The notes below the pieces were generated by a model, which ran no database searches, was not told the origin of the DNA, and was given only the letters and a program-made list of their open reading frames with translations. 38,657 nt of DNA, taken from CAIVSN01 sp040383945. GTDB taxonomy: Bacteria > Patescibacteriota > Gracilibacteria > BD1-5 > UBA2023. Every line of letters begins with the position of its first letter. Within the stretch, counting starts at the first letter, position 1. Below are positions 28,721 to 38,537 of the stretch, in pieces. The position numbers and the translations under genes were made by a program. The DNA lies in the NCBI GenBank assembly GCA_040383945.1, contig JBEICN010000006.1, forward strand, positions 1-38,657. The letters are read 5' to 3'.

Positions 28721-31339
28721 TTATCCACTGCAGCTGACGCAGTCCTCCTTGGCCTCCAAAGATAGTGATCGTACATAGTACACGGTCTTTATGCCTTGAC
28801 TCCATGCTTTGACATAATAATCCGAGAGGTCTTTTGGTGTAACGCGTGATGGGTCAATCATCCATTCAAAACTAATCGACTGATCTATCCATTTATATAC
28901 CGTCGCTATCATATCAATGACGTCGTTCATGTCCATATTTACATATTCCTTGTAGAGCCAAAAGTTTTTTGAATCGAGCTTAGGCGCTATTCGAATAGTA
29001 GGTGAAGCAAGATTTGTTTCAACAAAATACTTTTTGTAAATAGGAAGCAGAGCCGCGGTAGTTCCTACAATACCCGCAGTAGAAGTATTTGGTGCTGGCC
29101 CGGTAGTGTAGCCAAATCGAACACCATTCTTCTTCATTCGAGCAAACAATCCTTTCCAGTCTAGGTGTATATGTTGTTTCTCATTTTCAAATTCATCTGC
29201 GGTACGACCCAACAGTATACCCTTGTCGTATTCTGATCCTGAGTATAGCTCGTATGTACCTCGCTCTTTAGCAAGTTCTATAGATGCATCATAGGTATAG
29301 TAGGTATAGAGTTCAAAAAGTTCGTTCACGTGTTTTCTTGCCTCTGGACTGTCGTATGCGAAGCCATGAGTTGCAAGATACTCCGCGAGTCCTAGGTATC
29401 CGAGAGCTACTGAGCGGTAGCGCATAGCGGTTCGTTCTGCGGACTTTACTGGGAACTTATTTAGTATAATGATATTGTCGAGGATCCGCATTACCACCGG
29501 ATATACCTTCTTGATTTCCTCCTCGGTATTCACTTTGGCAATATTGATGGAAGAAAGGTTGCAAGTAACCACATCGCCTGGCTCATATCGAATCACAATT
29601 TTCCCACCTTCAATAGTTTCTTCTATGAACTTGCTAGGGGAAGTGTTTTGACAAATCTCTGTACAAAGTTGAGTAGAATAGACATTTCCTGCGTGTTTAT
29701 TTGGATTGAGTCGGTTTACGGTATCGCGGAAAAATACATACGGCATTCCGGTTTCCACCGTAGTCTTGAGAAATGTTTTGTACAGATCTTTTGCTTTGAT
29801 AGTCTTTTTCATAACGAGTCGAGTATCCTTTTCGAGCTCCTCATAAAAGGCGTCAAACGCTTCGCAGAAAGTATCTTGGAGGTTTTTTCCATACAGACTC
29901 TGTATTTCGTATGGATCAAACAGTGTCCAGTCCGCATCTGCCTGAACTCGTCGCATAAACAAATCTGGCATGGTAACTGCTGGAAATATATCAAACGCCT
30001 TGGCTCGTATATCTCCGGTCTCTGTTTGAATATCAAGGAAGTCAAAAATATCGCGATGCCAGATATCGAGTGTTACGGATACTGCCCCAAGTCTCTGTCC
30101 TAGTTGGTTGACGGCTACCGCGGTGTCGTTGATGACCTTCACCCAAGGATTCACCCCTCCGGCAGCACCACGAATACCACGGATAGAAGCTCACTGGGCT
30201 CTGATATTTCCGAGATACACACCGAGTCCTCCTCCATATTTTGAAATTTGAGCGATTTCTTCAATAGCATGATAAATACCTCGAAGGTCGTCATCTACGT
30301 TGATCTTAAAACAGCTGGATAACTGGTGCCAATTCGTTCGTGGATTATTCAACGCTGGAGTGGCAAGAGAAATCTTTTGTTGTGAGCAGTATTCATACAC
30401 CTTTTTTGCAAATTCAAGTCGCTTTCCTTCTGGCTCTGGTATAGCATAGAAAAGTGCCACTGAAAGATAGAGCTCTTGAGGAAGCTCGTGCACTACCTTA
30501 TTTGGATTCAAAAGATAACGCTTTGCGAGAGACAGCACCGTAGTGTACCCATAGGTCATATCAGTCTCCCTATTGAGCCAAGTACCAGCTTCTCGAATAT
30601 CAGCCTCTGAATAGTAATCAAAGAATTTTTTGTAGTAATACCCTCGATCTACATAGTCTTTGAAAAAATTAAAATAGCTTTCGGAAGTATAGAGATCTCT
30701 CATTTCCATATTTCTGTTTTTTGAAGCTTGCTTGTAGAGATTCATAAGCGCGAATCTTCCAGCAACATGCTCCCAGGAAATATTTTCAATACTCACAAGA
30801 TCAATACACGCCTTCGTGAGTAGCTTCATAATGTCAGAAGTCTTGATATCCTCAACGAGATTTTTCTTGAATGCCTCCATGAGGTTATCAAAAGAACACG
30901 CATCCTCATAGCCTTGAACGGCTATGTTAAAAATAGCTCGGATCTTTTCTTGATCAAAAAACTCTTTTTGGCCGCTGGTCTTGGTAACTTTAAGTTTGTG
31001 CTTCTCAAATTTTTCTACAAGTTTTTCCTGCTTTTCTACTCGGATTTCGGTTTGAGCCGCTCGGTAGAGAATATACGCCTTCGCCACCTCATATTTGTTG
31101 AATTTCATGAGGTTTCTCTCTACGATGTCTTGTATGTCCTCTACTCATGGAAGTCGATTCACAAAAACTTCACCATAGACGTGCTCCAAGTCTTTGATAA
31201 TAAAGTCAGTAATAACCGTAATAAAGGATTTGTCGGTCTCCCCTATTTCATCTACCGCGCTCGATATAGCTTTTTCAATCCGAGTTCTGTCGAAATCAGT
31301 AATTTCGCCGTCTCGTCTTCGTACTTGTGTGATTGGCAT
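28721..31339 (-). CDS. nrdA: Class I ribonucleotide reductase, large (R1) subunit
   Basis: R1 reduces ribonucleoside diphosphates using the radical supplied by R2. The 872-residue protein has an N-terminal ATP-cone (ITDFDRTRIEKAISSAV), what looks like a second ATP-cone (TSGQKEFFDQEKIRAIFNIAV, residues about 120-210), the active-site Cys in LSSCF, the loop GGGLGVYLGNIRAQGASI, CNLSSINIAKV, and the C-terminal redox pair in DCVSCSG. Two UGA=Gly occur, one right after NIRAQ. The ATP-cones imply dATP/ATP activity control. An NrdR-box-like palindrome lies 75 bp upstream. nrdB is 29 bp downstream in the same transcript. Confidence 0.95.
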
Positions 31340-31355
31340 AGAAAAAAATTAAAAT

Positions 31356-31371
31356 ACGCTGGTTGTAGTGT
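31356..31371 (-). promoter_or_regulatory. Weak second NrdR-box-like sequence
   Basis: On the minus strand ACACTACAACCAGCGT matches both half-sites of the NrdR palindrome at 10 of 12 positions. It lies 17 bp before the nrdA start and 58 bp from the better box, wider than the usual spacing of about three helical turns, so it may be coincidental. Confidence 0.3.
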
Positions 31372-31413
31372 AGAAATATGTATTCGTTCAAAGAAAGTAT
31401 ATTTTACTACAAA

Positions 31414-31429
31414 ACACTACATTTAGTGC
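31414..31429 (-). promoter_or_regulatory. NrdR-box-like palindrome upstream of nrdA
   Basis: GCACTAAATGTAGTGT on the minus strand has half-sites CACTA and TAGTG separated by AATG, matching the NrdR consensus ACAC-TATATATA-GTGT in layout and at nearly all half-site bases. NrdR represses ribonucleotide reductase operons when dATP is high. The location upstream of nrdA-nrdB-folA fits. No nrdR gene is in the window. Confidence 0.6.
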
Positions 31430-31600
31430 TCGACAGGTTAATGATATACTACATATTGTCAAAATGTATTTCCAAAAAATGAACAGAAATCCAGATATTG
31501 GCTTTATATAGGGAAGAAAACAGTGAGGAAAATTTACTTGTATCCGTGACTTCAACTTGAAGTTTTGAAAAGTGTCATCTGTATCCTCGACCAGCGACTC

Positions 31601-32515
31601 CTAGCTCTGAAAAAAATCAAAATCAAAAAGTGGCAAATCTGGCATAAGTGGTCATTCAAAAGAAAAATCTTCTCCCCACAGAACAAACTCGAGCTTCCAG
31701 GCATGGAGCCACTGACGATTGAGTCAAAACTTATCGCGATACAGCCTATTCGTCGCTGCATGTCAGTACACCTCGTCTCCGAGTATCGGATGGCCGATAC
31801 TCGCCAAGTGTACACGTATTTGATGGGTGCGACCGGTAAGCAAATCGATTTCGAGTAGCGTTAACCCATTTTTGATTTCTCTCACGAAGGCGCGAGTTTG
31901 GGCGAGTTTAGGATTGATAGGGTCTCGAGCGGTCATTCTTTTTCGATCAAGCGGATCTCTACCGATAAATGATTCAATGTAGATTTCAGGATCAGCAATT
32001 TCTCCTTTGACCACGGTAAGATACCGTTTTCTAATCGTGCGTTTTTCTATTTTCTTTTGGAGCGATCGCATAGCTCGATCATTCTTGGCCACAAGCAAAA
32101 GTCCACTTGTATTTTTATCCAACCGATGCACAATGCCAGGGCGTTCTACTCCATTAATAACCGAAAGACTTCCAAAATGGTGCAGGAGTGCGTTCACTAA
32201 GGTTCCGGTATGTCCATTTTCACCGGGTACTGGATGCACATTCATTCCTGCAGGCTTATTGACGACGGCAAAACTTGGACCATTGTAGATGATTTCGAGC
32301 GGAATATCTTCCGCTTCAAACTTTCATAGTTCGGTACGCCAATCAACTCGAATAGTATCCCGGTGCGAGACCCGTATGTTTTTTTTAATTGCAGCACCGT
32401 TCACATACACATCTCAAGAATCTATGAGCTTTTGGATATAAGAACGGCTCTTGTCGGAAAAAAGAGTCGACAGAAACATGTCGACTCTTCTTTTTTCACG
32501 AACATCCAAATACAC
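31601..32515 (-). CDS. rluD: RluD-family 23S rRNA pseudouridine synthase
   Basis: RluA/RluD-family enzymes isomerise specific uridines in rRNA. The protein has an N-terminal S4 domain (RVDMFLSTLFSDKSRSYIQK, then VYVNG), the catalytic motif HRLDKNTSGLLL (Asp), and the C-terminal GRTHQIRVHLASIGHPILGD segment followed by LHAWKLEF. Five UGA=Gly occur. The start is uncertain. ATG 32479 would cut the RVD that opens the S4 domain, so I prefer GTG 32515 (304 residues); TTG 32509 is also possible. With the upstream start, a strong hairpin with T runs on both sides lies inside the first codons. ndk ends 19 bp upstream. Confidence 0.88.
32458..32496. terminator. Bidirectional terminator-like hairpin at the rluD 5' end
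   Basis: AAGAGTCGACA and TGTCGACTCTT are perfect 11-bp inverted repeats around a 6-nt loop. Six T follow on the plus strand after one C, and six T follow on the minus strand. It could terminate ndk transcripts (minus), yet it falls within the probable first codons of rluD and covers ATG 32479. Confidence 0.6.
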
Positions 32516-32534
32516 AGAAAGTTCGGAACTCGCT

Positions 32535-32972
32535 CTAATTGACGAGGGAACGATCGTAGGAGAAGAGTTCATTATCGTTGAAAAAGCGTGCTACTTCAAT
32601 TTTTGCAGTTTCTTCCGAGTCGGAAGAATGTATCAAATTGTTGTCGATAGATCGAGCATAATCTCCTCGAATCGTACCAGAAACCCATTCAGACTCGGCA
32701 GTAAGACCACACATTTTGCGAACTACCGCCACTGCATCGTGACCCTCGATAGCAATAGCCACGATAGGACCAGAAGTCATAAATGAAAGAATGGCAGGAT
32801 AGAAAGGTTTGCTGGTCATGTGAGCGTAGTGTTCATCACAAACAGCTTTGGTCATATTCATCATTTTCAAACCAACGAGCTTAAGCCCTTTCTGTTCAAA
32901 ACGAGAGATGAGAGTTCCTACAAGAAAACGCTGAATAGTGTCCGGCTTGAGAAGTACAAGAGTTTTTTGCAT
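32535..32972 (-). CDS. ndk: Nucleoside diphosphate kinase
   Basis: NDK transfers the gamma phosphate between nucleoside triphosphates and diphosphates through a phospho-His. The 145-residue protein starts QKTLVLLKPD, has the active His115 in NLIHSSDS, and GTIRGDYA just before it, with normal length. There are no UGA codons. It is on the minus strand between lexA and rluD. Together with nrdAB and folA it completes a local nucleotide-metabolism group, although intergenic terminators suggest separate transcripts. Confidence 0.96.
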   Translation of the reverse strand: MQKTLVLLKPDTIQRFLVGTLISRFEQKGLKLVGLKMMNMTKAVCDEHYAHMTSKPFYPAILSFMTSGPIVAIAIEGHDAVAVVRKMCGLTAESEWVSGTIRGDYARSIDNNLIHSSDSEETAKIEVARFFNDNELFSYDRSLVN

Positions 32973-33112
32973 AAAGATAAAAAAGTGCTAATTTCGCCTA
33001 TCATAAAAAGTCTTTTCGAAAACGCAAGCTGAAATACCTAGGAGAGGCCACTGGGAGGAAATTGATTCCGTTACACCAAAAGTTATAACAGACGGGCATG
33101 AGAGAGACAATC

Positions 33113-33148
33113 AAAAAAATCCCGAACTATTGTAGGAATTCGGGATTT
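33113..33148 (-). terminator. Rho-independent terminator after lexA
   Basis: On the minus strand AAATCCCGAA pairs with TTCGGGATTT across an 11-12 nt loop, followed by a T7 run. It lies 54 bp after the lexA stop and isolates lexA from ndk. Confidence 0.8.
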
Positions 33149-33202
33149 TAAAAGATATTAGTAATGCTCTCTACCAACAGTACAAAGCCAAACATAAATG
33201 TA

Positions 33203-33838
33203 CTAAAAGTTGAACACGTCAACAATCTTTCCACTTATTTCTATAGAGTCTTCATGAGAAAGAACTATAGGCATGTGTTCAGAGTCTTTCGAATCTGGAA
33301 GCAGGTAAATATTGCCAGCTTCTTGTTTGATTTTTTTGACGGTAGCGGCACCATTGATAATACAGAGATAGGCCGCAAAGGGATTATCAACTGATTTGAT
33401 ACTGGAATCCACCAAGACAAAAGCTCCATCTTCCAAAAATTTACCTCGGAGACTAAAATTATTCATGGAAGTCCCTTGAAGCTTTACGCAAAAATATTTT
33501 TTTACATCCCCCGAAAGTGCGCTCGGTGAAATCAGGAGCTTGCCCATATCAGATTCTTCAGCATACATGAGTGGTCTCCCCGCATTGGCAAATCCAAGAA
33601 TGGGAATAGGAATTGCGATCTGAGAAGCTACAATGCGATCACCCAAACGAATCGAACGATATCCTCTCCCCCTTCGTATAAATCCTTTTTGTTCGAGATA
33701 GTCCAAAAATTGCACTACGGAGTGTTTACTTTTGAATCCGAGAACATCCTGAATTTCTTCAAGCGTTGGAGATTCTCCATTTTTTTCTATGTAGTCTTTT
33801 ACAATATCAAAGACTTTTTGTTGTTTTGGAGTAAGCAT
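33203..33838 (-). CDS. lexA: LexA repressor
   Basis: LexA represses SOS genes and cleaves itself when RecA filaments form. The 211-residue protein has the N-terminal winged helix (TPKQQKVFDIVKDYIEKNG, then SPTLEEIQDVLG and SVVQFLDYLEQKGFI), the cleavage pair Ala86-Gly87 (FANAGRP), the nucleophile Ser124 (GTSMNNF) and the general-base Lys168 (AATVKKI). It is therefore a full, cleavable LexA, in contrast to the UmuD-like protein at 17700. It has no UGA. It has its own terminator, and the 100-bp upstream interval holds AT-rich inverted repeats that may be its operator. Confidence 0.93.
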   Translation of the reverse strand: MLTPKQQKVFDIVKDYIEKNGESPTLEEIQDVLGFKSKHSVVQFLDYLEQKGFIRRGRGYRSIRLGDRIVASQIAIPIPILGFANAGRPLMYAEESDMGKLLISPSALSGDVKKYFCVKLQGTSMNNFSLRGKFLEDGAFVLVDSSIKSVDNPFAAYLCIINGAATVKKIKQEAGNIYLLPDSKDSEHMPIVLSHEDSIEISGKIVDVFNF

Positions 33839-33938
33839 AAGAATAGAAAGTTACCTATTCAATATATACAAAAATATACATTTGCAAATTTTATATGTAT
33901 TTTTGCAAAAAATATGTACTTTGTAGCAAGCGTTAGTC
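33839..33938 (-). promoter_or_regulatory. lexA promoter/operator region with AT-rich repeats
   Basis: The interval contains two TTGCAAA elements and the inverted pair ATACAT/ATGTAT on the minus strand. The 10-mer AAATATGTAC (33910-33919, plus strand) is also found at the umuD start (17696-17705). It may hold an autoregulatory LexA site; the consensus for this lineage is unknown to me, so this is tentative. Confidence 0.35.
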
Positions 33939-34916
33939 CTAGTAAAGGTACTTTCTCTTATTTACATTGTGCTCTTCGTTGGTCTTGGCGTAGTATATTT
34001 TTCCTTCAGAGTCATGGAGATAATAGAGGTAGGGAGAATCCTTGGAGAAAAGCGTGGCCAGCCAAGTATCACGTGAGGGATTTGAAATCGGGGTTGGAGG
34101 AAGTCCCGTAAATTTTCTCGTGTTGTATGGACTATCTCCGTCGAGCCCATCAACAATTCTTGATGGAGTACATTCCTTGGAGCTCAATTTTAGAGCGTAA
34201 CAAATAGTAGCATCAGCTCATAGGCTCATGCGAATACGAATGCGCTCCTCCAAAATTCCTGCAACCTGAGCTTTTTCATCAGGATTTCTCTCCTCACGCT
34301 CAACAATGGAAGCAAGTATGAGCGTAGTGTAAAACCCTTTTTGCTGAGCGGGAGTCATTTTGGAATAAATTCTATTTTGAAAAACTCCGATGATAGAGAA
34401 AAGAAACTCCTCCAAGTCAGCACCACTGCGGATTCTGTGAGTATCAGGGTATATAAATCCCTCGAATGACTTTTTTCCTTCCAAAAATGGATATTTTTTT
34501 ATGAGCCGCGGAAAATCAGAAGGTTTGGCATCAATGAGCTCACGAGGTTGTATGAATTCTTTTTGTGAAAGATAGGAGTCGATATCATAAACGCTCCAAC
34601 CTGGTAGTATCATAAAAGTCATGTCCGTATGAACGGGGGTTACCAAAGACTTTTCCAGAGCCTTTGAAAGTGGCATGTCTTCAGGTATGAGAAAAGTTCC
34701 TGATTTGAGTTGAAAATCTGGTGCATAAAATTTTTTATATGCTCGAAGTTGCCAATCAGTTACATCAAGTCTAAGATTGGTGTGAATCTGGTAGAATAAA
34801 GTGCCTGTATCAATCGTATACTCTCCTTTTTTGACTGTGACGGTTCCTACCTGCGAAACCGCATACCATCAGTAGGTGATTGCACCTATCAGTAACAAAA
34901 AAAACCATTTTTTCAT
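33939..34916 (-). CDS. mltG: Endolytic murein transglycosylase MltG
   Basis: MltG cleaves nascent glycan strands at the inner membrane, ending peptidoglycan elongation. The 325-residue protein has an N-terminal membrane anchor (KKWFFLLLIGAITYGWYAV), a LysM-like region, the FEGFIYPDTHRI segment, the catalytic Glu in ASIVEREE, and the C-terminal signature SPYNTRKFTGLPPTPISNP followed by the AKTNEEHN box. Two UGA=Gly occur; one (SLGADATICYAL) joins the catalytic and C-terminal parts. The start codon overlaps the previous stop as TAATG, so the two genes are translationally coupled. Confidence 0.93.
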
Positions 34917-35413
34917 TATGGCCTAGAAACAGGAGGAGACTTGATGTTTGCAGGAGAAATTTTGCTCCCAGTATGTGTAGTGCCCGTGGAAGCAGTTGAT
35001 CCTGTAGTAGTGATAGAGCCGGTTAAGGTCGAAAAAGTCTCGATTTGTTTTTTGAGAGAATTTGCCGTATCATAGATCTGTTTGCCCTGATCCACCTTAT
35101 TTTCAAGGGTATTTTTTGTAGTATCAATCTGGTCTTTTGTTTTCTCAATTTTTTCTTGCACCCCAGATACCATATCTCGGGCACGCTTGATTTGGACTTC
35201 AGCGCTGTCCAAAATACCACCAGTCTGTTCATTTAAGTTTTTTACTTCTGAGGTCATTGACTCGAGTTTGGACTTGGAGTCCCGAATCATAGTATTAAAT
35301 TCAGAGATGCCCACCAATTTTGCCACTTCATCGAACTGAGCGGGCGCGAGGAATACTCCAAGAATATATGAAACAAAAAGAATTATGAGAATGGATGGAA
35401 TTTTGATTACCAT
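34916..35413 (-). CDS. Membrane-anchored coiled-coil protein, unknown function
   Basis: A 165-residue protein starting at ATG 35413 with no UGA codons. A single N-terminal TM segment (IPSILIILFVSYILGVFLAP) is followed by about 100 residues of coiled coil (repeated Lys/Glu/Asp/Gln heptads with GVQEKIEKTKDQIDTTKNT) and a low-complexity Thr/Ser/Gly tail (TGSITTTGSTASTGTTHTGS). The orientation is probably N-in with the coiled coil outside. Overlap with mltG (TAATG) and 4 bp to the preceding zinc-ribbon gene show one operon, so an envelope role next to MltG is possible. The upstream-extended frame to 35485 reads like antisense and was not chosen. Confidence 0.65.
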   Translation of the reverse strand: MVIKIPSILIILFVSYILGVFLAPAQFDEVAKLVGISEFNTMIRDSKSKLESMTSEVKNLNEQTGGILDSAEVQIKRARDMVSGVQEKIEKTKDQIDTTKNTLENKVDQGKQIYDTANSLKKQIETFSTLTGSITTTGSTASTGTTHTGSKISPANIKSPPVSRP

Positions 35414-35417
35414 AGTG

Positions 35418-35783
35418 TTATTTAAAGAGATCTTCGACCGAGGCGGTTTGCTTGAGACGATTGCGGAGCATGAGAATATCCTCATCTTGAATGAGCTTTT
35501 CCGATGTAACTCCAGATTCAGATTTTTCTGTGTTCAGCATACGGGTCATAAAAGCACCTGATTGAGAAATTTTCTCGATGTCCATTGGGTTATTTACCAA
35601 ATTTATTTCGGCTTTTATATTTGCAGTGTCATGACATTGTGGGCAATGTATTTCCATATTCACTCACTGATTTCCAGAGTCTACAATCGAAACATTTCTT
35701 TCTGAAATTTGAGCCCCACATTCCTTGCAACGATAGTGGAATATAGTAGCCTCGATGATGCTCTTCATGATAAGATAGTTCAT
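35418..35783 (-). CDS. Small zinc-ribbon protein
   Basis: A 121-residue protein from ATG 35783 with one UGA=Gly (NQGVNMEIHC). Two CxxC knuckles, YRCKEC and HCPQC, about 30 residues apart form a likely zinc ribbon in the first half. The second half is helical and acidic/basic with no further motif. It starts an operon with the coiled-coil protein and mltG. Function is unknown; zinc ribbons of this kind bind nucleic acid or protein partners. Confidence 0.65.
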
Positions 35784-35921
35784 AGCTTGGAAAATAATAT
35801 GTTAGATACTACACCATTGGGTGGTATTTCTCAAGAATATTACGAGTATTCGACTTGACACTTTACATCGTAGCTTCATTCCAATTGTATCGATAGAAAT
35901 AGGAAATACAATGAAATTCAT

Positions 35922-38345
35922 TTAAAATCGTATCTCAAACACTTTCCCTCTGGAATACACCGTTTCTTTATCTGGCGACATTATCGATGGGAAAATAACA
36001 TCACAAGAACGAAGTACGGCATTGAAATCAGCAGTATACTGACATGGGCAAGAACTACAGGTAGCTTGTCAGAATATAGCGCCTGGTCTCGAGGCGTAAC
36101 TCAGACGACATTGACCATTCACTCCGGCAAGACTCAAAGAAAGCCCGGGCATATATGCAGAAGTTACACTCGAGGAAGGAGTATCACCGTTATATGTTAC
36201 CACTATAGGACAACCTCGATTTTTTGGTGTACCAGATACCAAAGGACAAAGATCAATATCATTAGTGAGAGTGTCCTTATCCCAATCATCCGATTCCGTA
36301 AAAACGAGCACTACTGAAGCAGTGGCCACGGCTCATCTGGAGTCACGCACGGTTAACAAGACCTCCCGAACTCCTGATGTTTCAAAGTTGTGTGTTGGAT
36401 TTTCTTCACTTGAGAAAGAACCATCGGCAAAATCCCATCGATATGTTACTGGTCAGACCGCTCAGCTCAGAGTGCTGGTAAATCGCACATTTGATGGCGC
36501 GATATCATTGAGTGCGCTTGCCTGTATTCCGAGAGAAAGCCCCGTAAACTCTGTTGGAGTTTTTGAGGCACCACTCAATACCTCCACCGTAGATAGGGAT
36601 TGTGAAAAAAGATTTGTGGAAGTATCCTTGACCGTAAGTCGAACGAGCCAGGTTCCGTCACCTTTGAGATCGAAGTTTTTGAGACACTTACCGGTTGCAG
36701 CAAGAGTGGCACCGTCCTGAACCCGAGCAAAATCCCACGCATACTCATATGGCCCACCAGCAGTATTCGTTCTCCCAAAGAACGTATATGAAGTATCTTT
36801 GGGGTTAGGAAATGTGGTCACTGATGTTGCAAGAGAGCAATCTTTCTCAGAATCAAGGATTCGTATTTCTGAAGATACTCAAATTGCCATGCCAGAAGCG
36901 GTAGATTGAGGGGTAGAAGTTATAGCTTCAGTAGGTAATTTTGAGGTATTTGTCGTGGGGGTAGTAGAATTTGAAGAAGAGGAATCTTTGAGGACTATCA
37001 CCGTCGTGGCTTGAGTGACTTTACCATTTGCGTCCGTTACGGTAAGCTTTGTATTACGAACTCCTGGCGTGTCAAAAATATGACTTGGATTTACTTCGGT
37101 AGAAGTAGTGCCGTCATCAAAATTCCATACATACGAAAAGGGGCCCACACCCCCAGTGAGAGTACTCCCAAACTTAACAGAAGTTGAGATTGCGACTTCT
37201 AAGGCACTCGCTTGGATAGATAGAGAAGGTGTGCTTGCTTGGGACAGAGAATCAACGATATTCACTGTGGCAGAGGATTGCGAGACCGCTTTGGTATCTT
37301 GATTGGTGATAGTAAGTCAAACGGTCCAGGCACCACTCTGCTTGAGGTCAAAATTCTCCAAACATGCTCCTGTTGCGGTAATACGAAGTCCATCGCTCGC
37401 TCTCGTGAAAGTCCAGTCGTAGGCAAACGATCCACTCATGGTTGCCGTTCTTCCAAAAAACGTATACGAGGTATCCCGAGGATCGGAAAAGGAAGTTACT
37501 GGGGAATCCTTAGAGCAGGTAAGTCAAGAATCGAGAATTCGTATTTCTGAAGAAAATCCCGAAGAAGTGATCGGATCTCAAGAGTTAACAGATGTGGGTA
37601 ACTGCGTTGTTTGGATTCCATTGGTATCTGTATCTGATCGAATGGCACAAAGATTAACTCGAAAAATATTTGCTGCCATACGAATAAATTCTCGTCGTGT
37701 AATATTCTCATTTGGTCGGATTTTACCAGTAGCATCAGGGGTAATAATACCAATCTCTACGGCCTTTTGAGCATATCCGTACCAGTATTCCGAAGTGTCT
37801 GGTATGTTGAGCCTTCTTTCGAAAGTTTGACTATTGAGAATATTGTTCCAAAGTCACCCCTGTCGCAGTAACACGGCCGCTGCTTCGATTCGTGTGATCT
37901 TATTGTAGGCACAAAAGGGGGCTTCAGAGTATACCTGACCGTCCTCACAGGCGCTCTTTCCACTGGAATCCACCACATACCCCTCTACAATCCCCTGCTC
38001 TTTGGCATAAGAAACGCAGTAAAAATTCTGGTTTTCACGCTTAAAATCAATGAAAGGAATATCCCTATATTTGAGAATGTCTTCAAAACTCGGCATCAAG
38101 CATTTCTTACAACCAACTCCCACAACGATGGATACAAAATCGTCACGATTCCTGAGTGAATCTGGGTTGAAACGTTTGTTGGGCGAATCAGGACTAATAC
38201 CACGCTCATACAGATTTACGGGATCTTCGTAGTAATCATCTGTTGGGGAAACATCGACAAAAGGCAGGTCAGAAGCAAATCCATTTGAAGTAAAAGCTAT
38301 ACTGACAAAGAGGCTTACGAGTATTTTTGAAAAGAAACGGTACAT
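35922..38345 (-). CDS. Surface protein with SLH-like region, two PKD domains and duplicated blocks
   Basis: An 807-residue secreted protein joined across nine UGA=Gly codons. Order: a signal peptide (residues 1-25, ending GFASD); a region with SLH-like repeats (about 30-230), seen in EYWYGYAQKAVEIGIITPDA and in the NITRREFIRMAANIF helix; two copies of a block of about 90 residues starting SSEIRILDS and containing DTSYTFFGRT (about 260 and 490); and a PKD domain after each (YVWNFDDGTTSTEVNPSH, YRWDFADGSFSSEENPTH). A TSP3-like calcium motif follows (DKDTLTNDIDLCP near 690), then a Cys-rich C-terminus (CSSCPC). SLH domains bind cell-wall polymers and PKD domains mediate surface contacts, so it is probably an adhesin or S-layer-associated protein. 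Paired Cys suggest disulfides. Confidence 0.85.
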
Positions 38346-38495
38346 ATGCTTAGTATAGTGTTTGTACGCGTAAAAAACAAATAAATACAGCTCAAAACGC
38401 GTAGCTGGTAGAATACATTTTGTGCATAGATGGAAATTTCCTATGCATCAGATACGGAAGTTATTAGATCAAAAAAAGAGCAAAGGCAACAAAAA

Positions 38496-38537
38496 AACGT
38501 GGTAGGATAAGTGTGACTAATACTACCCAGCCACGTT
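38496..38537 (+). promoter_or_regulatory. Inverted repeat abutting the start codon of the last gene
   Basis: AACGTGG (38496-38502) pairs with CCACGTT (38531-38537), with partial inner pairing (TAG/CTA); the 3' arm touches the ATG at 38538. In RNA it would bury the initiation region. The rest of 38346-38495 has an imperfect palindrome TGCATAG/CTATGCA around GGAAATTTCC and no gene I can support beyond a doubtful 26-codon frame. Confidence 0.35.

Noticed and set aside
31565..31858. Plus-strand frame of 97 codons opposite rluD
   Set aside because: It lies antisense to the conserved C-terminus of RluD, which is clearly coding on the minus strand.
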